Source: Scalesia atractyloides (taxonomy: Eukaryota; Streptophyta; Magnoliopsida; Asterales; Asteraceae). From it: a stretch of 64,000 nt of DNA. The notes under the pieces were generated by a model. That model saw only the letters and a list, made by a program, of their open reading frames with translations. It searched no databases and was not told the DNA's origin. The stretch covers positions 41,181,369 to 41,245,368 of the forward strand of contig CAMTDV010000027.1 of NCBI GenBank assembly GCA_947069175.1, in the 5' to 3' direction. Positions 55,126-64,000 of the stretch are shown here, piece by piece (the first letter of the stretch is position 1; each line of letters starts with the position of its first letter). A program made the translations under genes and the position numbers.

Positions 55126-56027
55126 TTAACCAAAAGTTTAGCACGCAACTATGAGTAAGAATTGATATATAAATTATTTGCTTCAATGGGTAATGTAAGA
55201 AGGAAACTATGTCATTAGGAGGATAACTAGAATTTTTTAAGTAAAAATTTAGAGTATGGTTTAAAAGCTCGCACAGAGCGCTCACAATACGCATTTGCTT
55301 AGTAGGGTAAGTAGTGCGTGAAGGAGGTAAATTGTGAAGCGATATGAATGAGATAAGTCGAGGCTAACTTAAAGGTATGCATGGTGTAAGTAACAATAGT
55401 AATTGTAGAATGATGATTTATCCTTGTCAAGTACGAATAAGTATATATATTATAATGGGTAGTTTCGTTGGAGTATTAACAAGTCAGTGAATGTTTATAG
55501 TATGCGTATAATAATACGTTGACCTCTCATACGAATATGAAAGTAATTGGAAAGAACATTAGTAATGAGATGTTGGGGGTTTACTCATAGTAAACAAAGT
55601 GAAAACATCATATATGATATATATGAATAGAATGAAATAAATCGATTTATTTTGATTAATAAGTGTATGAATGTATTAGATTTAATTAGAAAGATAGAAC
55701 AAGCCATAACTTAGGCTTGTACGAGCAATAGCATACACTTGGGATAAATTCAAAGAATGAATCCGCTAGTAGTAATGTATGCTAGGAACTAGCATTATAA
55801 AGCGAATATGACACTAATAAGAGCTCTGGATAAGATTCCGACCTTATGTGATTATGAAAGTAATTTTTCTTTATTAAAAAGTTGTGAACAATTATGCTAT
55901 ACATGAATAAAAATTTTGCCAAGATCCCGAATGTACCCATGTCATGGTAAGCATCATGATTAGATAAAAAGCAAGAGTAGGATTGGTCTGGCAGGAATGA
56001 GAAAGGTTTCGGGAACGAAACCTCCTT

Positions 56028-56044
56028 AAGGGGGGGGGTAGATT
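56028..56044 (+). other. Element I polypurine tract
   Basis: Aagggggggggtagat directly precedes the 3' LTR. Confidence 0.85.
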
Positions 56045-58985
56045 TGTAACGCCCCAAAACCCGAATGTTTGACTCACTAGTACGGTTTCATAAGATATAA
56101 GATATGGAATAAAAGGTCATAACTAAGTTATTTAACTTAGTTAGAACTATAAGTCTTGTGGTAAAATACAAGGATTTGTGGTAAATGTGATAAATGGCAA
56201 ACAAGAGGGACAAAAAGTGAACATGTGGAAAGTAAATATTAAGAATAAAATGTGCAGGTGTGTGTGTGTGGGTATGTATCGAGATTGAGAAAGAGGTAGG
56301 GGAAAACAAACACACACTTCACAATTCTACAAATCTACAAGCAATTGGAAGGAGGATTTGATGCATGAGTGCAAATTCTCCATCCTTTAAGTGTTCTTAA
56401 CATAAGGTGAGTTGAAATTTCTGATTTGATGACTACCCATGAAGTGGGTTAGGATGAATCCGTGAATTTGGTTGAATTTAGAATGAATACTTGTTAATAC
56501 TATCAAGTGGAAGTTGAATCATGGTTAAATTTTAGTTATGGGATGATTTAGATTGGAACCCAATTGCATGAGTGTGAAAATGATGAACATGTAGATGTAA
56601 TATTGTGATTTGTGATGCATAAGGTGTTATATGATCGATTGTGATAGATAAACTGATGTAGAATTGATGATTATGTGATTTTGCTTGAATGTGATGGTTC
56701 ATGAAATGAATCGGGAAGAACATGCTTAAAATACTTGTACATTATGCTTAGAAGGTAGTACGTACACCAAGTGCTGATGAAATGTCCAAATGACAATAAT
56801 ATGTGAAATTATATGCAAGTAATGGTTGAACATGTATAGAAAGTGATAATGATATACTTGTTAGTAAAACAAGTTTAGAAATGTATTTGATAAGTATATG
56901 TGAACCGTAGTTGATGATGTGAGTCGGTAAGAGAGTGCTTTAAGGAACTAGTACCCTATGTTTGAATGGTGATGTACACCATAAGTTGGATTTGTGATTT
57001 AACGATAATTAGAAACAAATGTGTATGAATGTACATAGTATCATCAATATAGCCTAATATGATGACACAAATATATGAGGTTATGTCAAAAGTTCATATG
57101 ATAAACGTTGACTTCTAAAGTCAACTGCACATATGAATGCATGCTAGACTTCTTGTTACAATGGTAAGACTATAGAAAGGTATATGGTACGTGCTACATC
57201 AATATGTGTTATATGGATGATATGATGAATTATATAAGTTTGAAAGGATGTGATTTTTGACATATGCCTTTATGCTTGTTAGAATTGACTAATGAAAGTC
57301 AAATGCGGAGATATGCATTTGGTATAATCGTTAATATTTACAATCGTGTATGCTAACAAGAATGTGATTGCAGTGACATGAAAGTGTAAGAATCATGTCA
57401 TAATGGATGAAAGCATGGAAGGATAACGGGCCGGAAAGAGGCAAGGTAACGGATGCAAATGCGGACGCTAAGGTAAGTGAATTCTTGAACTCACTTCGTA
57501 TTTAAGTACATGAAGGTGTCTATACGTTCGAATAATCGAAACTAAAGTAGAGTGTGCAAATGAATAAGAAATGTTATAATAAGATTTCTTGAAAGGGAGT
57601 GGTATGTCATTAAACCGTAAAACCTCAATATAGGGGTATACAGGTCGTGAATTTCATAGAAAGGCTATTAGACGGAAATGATGGGAAATGGATAAAGTAA
57701 TCGAAAGGTTTTGAAAAGTAATAAAAGAATAGTTAAGTTATTAGAAACGGTGTGTTCGGAAGGCCTGGGGCTGGCCTAAATGATAAAGAAAAATCGAACT
57801 AGTAAAAAACAAGCTGCGGATTAGCAGCAACAGCAGATGACCATAAGCTACGGTCGGGTACCGTAGCTTACGGTAGGGAACATCTGTTTGGCAGAAAGTC
57901 ATGACCGTAAGCTACGATACCCCACCATAGCTTACGGTAGGGGGTATCTGGTTGGCAGAAAATCCTCATCGTAAGCTACGGTGAGTGGACCGTAGCTTAC
58001 GGCGGGAATGGGTACCAAACGTTAAATATGGATTGTTGTGTATATTATTGCGTCTTGGACTTCCGTATCTTTTAAGGTTTATGCAAAAGCTTCGGTAAAT
58101 TTCCGGAAGATAGCATAACCTAGGAAAAGTTCGTAAAAGTTTTAATGATGTGTACGAATACAATCAATGGCTTTCGGGCTTATAAGGGATAAATAAAAGT
58201 ATATGTATGATTGAGATTTGAATCTTGTGGGATTGAAAGTGTTAGAATGTACTACACGAATGGGGAGATGAAACTTGTTATTAAGTATGTTCACAAGTAA
58301 ATTAATAGGCGTAATTAAAGTTCGACAATTGAACATGGATAAGTGAGTATGACTCGAACGTGCATATAAAAGTAAATAGTTGTAGAATGAAAGAGTTAGA
58401 CGTCGATGTTATTCTTGAATGTATATATGGAACCTGTATGTAAGTATGTGTAAATATGAAAATGCTTATACGTAATATAACCCAATGAATGTCATTCGAT
58501 GTTATGTGCTTATGTGAAGAGGCTAAGTGTTTGTTGTCGAGGATGAAATTAGGAATGCAGGTAAGTAAGGGTTAGGCTCTCGATGGTTTGAGGCTCGGCA
58601 TAAGGAATAAGTTTGAAGAATATCCTATTGGGGTTTTATATAATGTTGATGGATATGTAGACGATTCATGTTTTTGTTTTTAATTAAAAATATGTAATGT
58701 CACCATTTACTAACACGTTGGTTATGTTTATATGGTGACTGCAGATAGTCTGACTAACATGATGGACAAACCAACGAGGATCGAGTCGAAGATTAAGGAT
58801 TGTATGGAGAAGTGGTCATTTAACTGAAATCACATAGTTACCTTGGTTTGGAATAAATGATGTAAACGATTTAAAGGATGTCGATTTAAATGGTTTAAAG
58901 TACCTTAAAATAATTATAAGAAAGAAATTTTTGGTTCAAATTTCCGCTGCATCGTTTTGGGTCAAAACGCGGTTAGGGTGTTACA
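56045..58985 (+). repeat. Element I 3' LTR (2941 bp)
   Basis: Longer than the 5' LTR because of a third hairpin unit and a 21-bp insertion near 56910 (ttgatgatgtgagtcggtaag), among other small indels. Confidence 0.93.
57842..58003. repeat. Three hairpin units in element I 3' LTR
   Basis: Units at 57842, 57905 and 57970, each taagctacg(g/a)t ... (a/t)agcttacgg, with a period of about 64 bp. The 5' LTR has only two. Confidence 0.85.
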
Positions 58986-58990
58986 ATGTT

Positions 58991-60339
58991 ACCCAAGATT
59001 TGTCAGAGGTGTAACACTCTTGTTTGAAGGTCCAAGATGCTTAGAAACCTTTGGTTTCATTGGTTTCAACATGTTTGGCATAGCCTTCATGTTCATAGCC
59101 AACCCAACATGTACTTGGACAAGCCTACAAACTAATGTACATGTTGTAGTTGTAGTCTATGGATATTGGAGCCTATGAACACCCAAACTTTCTGTTTTGA
59201 CTGAGGTTCATGAGCAACCTTCAAGTGTGCACATCAACCAAGCCTAGGCTTGTGTGTCGAATTAGTGTATGAACCATGAAAGTCTTGGCTATTCAAACTT
59301 GTCCTACACCACACTTGTATGATTTTCCTTTTTACTTTTTGTATTTTCCTTTATGTACATTCATAACCAACCGACCTTGGTGAATTCTTATGACGAGGTT
59401 TAAATGGATGCATATCATCCTACCTCCTACTTGAATCTCCATGACCCCTTCGGAGAATACTTGACTATAAACTAATGTAATTGTTAAATTTTCTTTCTTT
59501 ACTAGTCATGTTAACCCGAAAACTTACTCGCCTTTGTTCCCATTTATAGGGTAACTTCGGCTCCCGGTCCACCCATCCATCACCCAAGTTTCACGGTTTC
59601 AGAAAGCTTAACGCAAACCGTGAGTATACTCGAACCCATTTTTCCTTTTACACACTTTGAGTGCAACATGTACATTTATACAAATCACGACCCATATTTA
59701 AAACTTGTTATTATCACACTCTATCCGTTATAAACATGAAAGTTGTATTATTCTTGTTATCGCATGCTAAGTATACTTGTGTCTATATGCCCATTAACCT
59801 TGCTATCCTCCCTTAACAATTATAGCACTATAAGATTAACACACCGCCCGTATTCTTGTGGTATTGTTAAGTAAACTATTTTACACCTTGTCATTTCGGT
59901 GACAATGGTAATCACGATTGCGTTAAACTTTGGATTCACATATAGTTATCACATGTTAATATGTTTGTAACATAATATGCAATTTACCATGTTCGATATG
60001 GGGCAACTTTTCCACTATTATGCTATGTAAATAAACTTGTATGCTCGCTAACTTTTGTTGATCATTATTTTAATACATGTTGCAGGAAACTAGTTGTTGT
60101 CGATGAAGAAACTTATTTTGGGTGGATTAGATACACACCTGACTTATATTTATGTATTTCAATTCATGTTGTTATGTCATTCGAAACTTATTGTATTTCC
60201 ATTTTTGAAACTATGTATTGTCCTTTTGGTATCAATGAAATCGAATTATTTAAATATTATCACAAATAGTGTTATGAAGTCTCTTGCAATCTTGTTTTCG
60301 TCCCATCCTGATGTTTCCGCCATCGGTTGGGGTGTGACA
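58991..60339 (+). mobile_element. LTR J, right fragment
   Basis: Continues after element I and ends GGTTGGGGTGTGACA, the kind of terminus seen at the end of solo LTR E. The interior is non-coding. It abuts element K without a recognisable duplication, so its left side has probably been lost or rearranged. Confidence 0.6.
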
Positions 60340-60495
60340 AGAAAAGGGTGTAGACCTGACTAGTGAGATATGACCAGAGTTTGGTGTTAAATCGGTGTTG
60401 TTAGACACCTGATTTACCTCGCCGGGAGATTCGCTTTCAGACATGGAGAACTTGGAGCTACACCACTGGTCTTTAAGATAAAGTAAGCGGCGTAG
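60340..60495 (-). pseudogene. Element K: start of Tat-type gypsy leader/gag
   Basis: A minus-strand frame from about 60495 reads WLRRLLYLKDQWCSSKFSMS, then ESESPGEVNQVSNNTDLTP. It follows the primer binding site directly, as leader and gag do in Tat-lineage (Retand/Ogre-like) gypsy elements. Too short for domain recognition. Truncated at 60340 where LTR J ends. Confidence 0.5.
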
Positions 60496-60513
60496 CCACA
60501 CGATGGGTGCCAA
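60496..60513 (-). other. Element K primer binding site
   Basis: The minus strand reads TTGGCACCCATCGTGTGG next to the LTR. This resembles the TTGGCxCCxxCGTGGGG site of Tat-type gypsy elements and differs from the initiator-Met sites elsewhere in the window. Confidence 0.6.
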
Positions 60514-60515
60514 CT

Positions 60516-61020
60516 TGTTGCTACAACAAATACAAGACTGAGGATGATAACGATATCTACAGGGTAAAAGGGTTCAAGGTTTCGATTAGCCTAACGCAGG
60601 TCGTGGGGTCCCCTCACGTTTGTAGTACGTGGAGTTGGATCGTGTTACTAGTTATTTTGAATTCTGGATTGAAGGATATTCAACCCAAAATGCTTGTACT
60701 TAGTTATGTTGTATAGTTCTTTAGTGAAGAATAGAACATGAAAGGAGCAAGTTCCAATGGAGAGGAGAGATTAAGGTGTGTGTTGTGAAGTGACCAGGCC
60801 TATTATTTATAGAGGAAGAAGCCAGCTATAAAGAGAAACCTTTAACTAGTGATCCATGACTGTAGTGGATGGCTTGGCATTTTTAATAGGTTAAAGGCTT
60901 TGGACCTACGGTTAATAAAGTGTGCTCTCCCACATGCTACTGTTGCAGCTGGATGGGAGAGTTCACACGTAAAGTGTGATGTGACCGGACACTGCCTTGT
61001 TCTTTTTGCTGTTCACAACA
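60516..61020 (-). repeat. Element K LTR (about 505 bp)
   Basis: In element orientation TGTTGTGAAC to GTAGCAACA, with inverted TGTTG/CAACA ends. TATAAATA on the minus strand at 60811-60804. No partner LTR in the window. Confidence 0.6.
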
Positions 61021-61343
61021 GTTAGTCAGTTCCAAACCCTTTAATCTTTTAACCTTTTAATCTATTGTGCACTTTGATCGGTTTTCTAAGGTTTGAACTA
61101 TCAACGTCATCAATATATTATATAATAATCAACTTTTATGATATTGACCGTCATAGCATACAAATTTTTCAGGTTTGCAATTTGACTTATTACTTTAACC
61201 ATTTTGATATATTCGACTAGTATTTGAATACGTTACATGTTACGAATCATCAGTATTTGTACTTGGCTCATATGTTAAAATACAATACTCATTTTATTTG
61301 TCTTGAACTAAATACAATTTATTTATTTTAAAATATAAATTGT

Positions 61344-61547
61344 CATTGTGGGATAAGGCTTATGACCGTTAGGTTATGGGTTCGATTCTCACAATGCGAG
61401 TTTTTCCCAGATTTATTGGATTTTCTACTGAATTGGTGTATAGGCATTATTACATAGTGGAGATGGATATGATAGGGTGGTTCCGCTAGTGACACGATAA
61501 TACTCTAGTGGTTCGTCAGTGATCCAAATTTGTCGTAAAAAAAATAC
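61344..61547 (+). mobile_element. Probable tRNA-derived SINE
   Basis: The head has TGGGATAAGGC (A-box-like) and GGTTCGATTCT (B box). Cattgtg/cacaatg pairs at the ends of the head, with TTTTT at 61401. A body of about 140 bp (gatggatatgatagggtgg, ctagtggttcgtcagtgatc) ends in an A run (gtaaaaaaaa). No clear target duplication was identified. Confidence 0.5.
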
Positions 61548-63390
61548 TGGTGCAAATATTGGTATGACCTAAATACAACACTATATAACAAATAACATTT
61601 ATATATTTTTTTTCTTATCGTTGAAGTGTTTGCGCTTGCTTAATTTCCGTTAATTCAAACGTGAAATGCACACAAAATATTGATAACCATTAGAAGGGAA
61701 CGGACCATGACAAAAAGACATTAGACATGTGCAATGGTGACCTAACAAATGCTAAAAATAATTTATATGAAATCTCAATAATTCAATTTGTCACATTGTA
61801 TATCGTTGAAAGCTGAACTGAAGGGAGCATCCTTATCACTAACACTAAACTTATACTATATTTATTAAATCAAATGCGAAAATGAGACATAAAAAATTGA
61901 AATTTAATAAGGCAGAAAGGAACTCAGATAGAAATTACCGATATAGCTAATTGTTACTTAAAACGTCTGCTTAAATTTCATGAAAAGTCTACTTAAGTTT
62001 GCATTGTATGTGAATCACCTCCTTTGCATCAAATCAAATGCGAAATGAGACGTAAAAAAACGAAATTTAAAAAGGTAGAAAGGAATGTCTAATAGAAATT
62101 TCTGGTATAGCTAGATGTTACATGAAACGTTGCTTAAATTTCATAAAAAGTCTACTTAAATTTGTATTGTATGTGAGTCACCTCCCTTGCATCATCAATA
62201 ATTACGTTTTCATGACGAAATTTGAAACATATGTACTAAAGCATTGTAGAGGTCTCATAAGTTCCGCATATCTAGTTACTAACTAATGCATGAAGTATAG
62301 CCAAATATGAAAAATGATGTTGTAACTTATAACACATTTAAACAGAGATATATGTGACATGTGGATTTTTTTCCTATAAAAATATGCTTTTTATGTTGAT
62401 TATGTGTATGCACATTGTTGACTTGAGAACTTTGATATTTGACTTGATTAATTTGTTGGTTGAACCAACCCACCAACCATGGTTATTTTGACGCTTTATA
62501 ATTGTTTTATACTTGTTCCATTCTTGGTACAATTTTAAAATTTACCTTGGACGGTTGAATGGTTGATGCATGAAACGAATTAGCATCGATTGTAGTTTTC
62601 CATTCCAATAATTCTTGACTCGTTTGCTTTAGTTTTTTCAATCGTTTAGCTTGTTGATAGATTGATTAATTTATAGAAAGTATAACTATATTTTCCAAGT
62701 TAAAAAGGTTATATAAAGAAGAATGTTTTTGGTTAAAAATTAAGATTTATAAAAAAGTAAGAATTTAAGAATGTTTTTAATCTAAACAATTGAGTGGGTA
62801 GGTTTGTTGGATATTTATTTATTTGTTTAACTAATCAAAATATCTTCAAAGGTGGCTGATATTATAGCTGAAATGAAGTTGTTTGGGTTCCTGTGGGTTA
62901 AGAGTATATCGAAATACAACTCCCTATAATAGACAAACTAGTGTAATTATGTAGTGGTTTTTCGTTGGCCGCCTCGGCTTTGAGATTATGACGTTGTTAA
63001 TGAAATTTTCCTTTAAAAAAACATCAAAATATGTATTGGCAGTCTGGCACTGATCTATCTTTGTATTTCATTCACAACCCTATAATTACATTTGACCCCA
63101 GACAGCTTTAAAGTCTTTAACCAATGTTTAATTGCCATCAGATATTTATTTTATTTCCACTTTGAAATAACAGATCATGTTATTATATTAAAAGGATGTT
63201 TTCATAGAAAGTTGATTCATGTATATATAACTAATAATATTGCTAGCACTATAGTGTATGTTTTTTTAAAGAGAGGAATGGACACTAAAGAGTAAGTATT
63301 CAAGTGCCAGTCAACTAACATTCGTTATGTTAATTTAATTTAAAGTACCCATTAACTAGTAAACACTAGCGTATCTATCTATATCATAAT
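61548..63390. other. A+T-rich spacer
   Basis: Apart from the duplication at 61867-62193, no gene or element was recognised. A short frame at 63092-63295 has no family features. Confidence 0.5.
61867..62193. repeat. Tandem duplication of about 164 bp
   Basis: Unit 1 (61867-62030) and unit 2 (62031-62193) both begin aaatcaaatgcga and end ttgcatc, with roughly one difference per ten bases, so an old duplication. Confidence 0.85.
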
Positions 63391-63578
63391 CTATTTTTTT
63401 TAATTTAAAAAAAAGTCAAATGTAACCAAAAAAACTAAAACATTCTATTAAAATGAAACTTAAAACATTACATAAAAATAAAGCCTAAAACTTAAAACCT
63501 TACATTATAATAAAACATAATACTTAAAGCATTACATAACATAAAACCTAAACATTACATAAATATAAAACATAAAAC
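63391..63578. repeat. A-rich simple sequence
   Basis: Repeated cattacataaa, aaaacctaaa and aacataaaac words. May be the 3' flank of the minus-strand frame beside it. Confidence 0.55.
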
Positions 63579-63790
63579 CTAAGCATACGTTTTAATAATT
63601 TGCCACGCCGAAACATGCTTAAAGTCTTCGTCGTAGGCGTGTTTGTAGTCCACAAGGGCCATTTGAATAATTTCCGATTCCGAGAGCTCGTTGTGGGGCA
63701 CATTCATGAACCTTACATGGAATCTTGAACATTTTACGTCTATATTTTTCCGGTGTAACAACGTTGACGCAATGCGCGAGTTCTAAGTCG
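63579..63790 (-). pseudogene. C-terminal fragment of a Myb/NAM-like protein of Harbinger type
   Basis: A minus-strand frame open from about 63790 to the stop at 63579 reads DVKCSRFHVRFMNV, then SESEIIQMALVDYKHAYDE and DFKHVSAWQIIKTYA. The pattern (phi)xxALxxYxxxxxxxFKHxxAWxxL is the C-terminal piece of the plant Myb/SANT-like (NAM-associated) proteins carried by PIF/Harbinger transposons and domesticated relatives. No ATG or upstream Myb domain is visible, and the start may lie in another exon beyond the window or be lost. Confidence 0.42.
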
Positions 63791-64000
63791 AGTTAGTTAT
63801 CACTTTTTATGTCTTACATTTCGGTCTAATTTTCACGACCTAACACACCGTAACGTGTGTGTTTAGTTCAACATTTTTACGTATTCTTTTTTTTGATATG
63901 ACACGCTTGTCACAATATGCGAATCGTAAATACAAGTTTTTATTATTTAAAAGTATATTTCAAAAAGGAGTTTATAGTGCACACTACAAGACTGGTAGAC
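63791..64000. other. Window edge, nothing recognised
   Basis: A+T-rich sequence without a clear exon. It could hold upstream parts of the frame at 63579-63790. Confidence 0.4.

Larger units (their letters stand above)
49857..58985 (+). mobile_element. Element I: non-coding LTR element (LARD-like)
   Basis: The LTRs are 49857-52718 and 56045-58985, both from TGTAACGCCCCAAAACCC to GGGTGTTACA. The target duplication atgtt occurs at 49852-49856 and 58986-58990. A primer binding site (52722) and a G-rich polypurine tract (about 56028) are in place. The 3.3-kb interior has no recognisable gag or pol, only a 60-bp satellite and a fragment of an element A/B-type LTR. This is the structure of a large retrotransposon derivative moved by proteins from another element. 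The LTRs differ by several indels, so it is older than A and B. Confidence 0.92.

Overview
The window is plant nuclear DNA. It has one recognisable intron-containing host gene, A+T-rich spacers, and a large block of nested LTR retrotransposons carrying tRNA-type primer binding sites, polypurine tracts and target-site duplications. The protein signatures suggest a dicot, probably a member of Asteraceae: a degenerate Copia gag of a type I associate with that family, an ARID-carrying LTR element, and Tekay-like chromovirus elements with about 2.7 kb LTRs. The family assignment is inference from memory, not from a search.

0-10.7 kb: a five-exon TPX2-domain (WVD2/WDL-like) microtubule-binding protein gene on the minus strand (coding exons 3724 to 958). 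A Copia element (4576-9270) lies upstream of the start codon in the same orientation, and a candidate 5' UTR exon and promoter lie beyond it (10361-10655). The Copia may therefore sit in a leader intron. 10.7-15.5 kb: gene-free A+T-rich DNA with a MITE-like inverted repeat, a diverged tandem array and short duplications.

15.5-61.0 kb: nested retrotransposons. A degenerate plus-strand Copia (Copia-2) is split by a gag-only Tekay-like element A (16158-25730, 5-bp duplication ggaat). It is then cut by an LTR D, which is itself split by a pol-bearing Tekay-like element B (26934-37793, duplication tgtgg). D runs into a truncated LTR element G that carries an ARID domain, then into a gypsy gag fragment with its LTR (H). 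Next comes a degenerate Copia gag region F, interrupted by a 3.2-kb solo LTR E. A further LTR J is split by a non-coding LARD-like element I (49857-58985, duplication atgtt), and J abuts the LTR and leader of a Tat-type gypsy element K. 61.0-64.0 kb: spacer with a probable SINE, a 164-bp tandem duplication and a fragment resembling a Harbinger-associated Myb/NAM-like protein.

The most unusual feature is in the LTRs of A and B. Each holds an array of tRNA-like units at about 170-bp spacing, with A-box-like and B-box motifs followed by runs of five or more T, plus one oppositely oriented unit of Leu/Ser tRNA type. In total 18 units occur in four LTRs, and a nineteenth copy lies inside element I. 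They look like small RNA polymerase III units built into long terminal repeats. The same LTRs hold variable TTGAC (W-box) arrays. Element A has lost pol and carries repeated hairpins, one showing a compensatory base change. Nearly every transposon reading frame is broken; the exceptions are the element A gag frame and the long gag-protease frame of element B.
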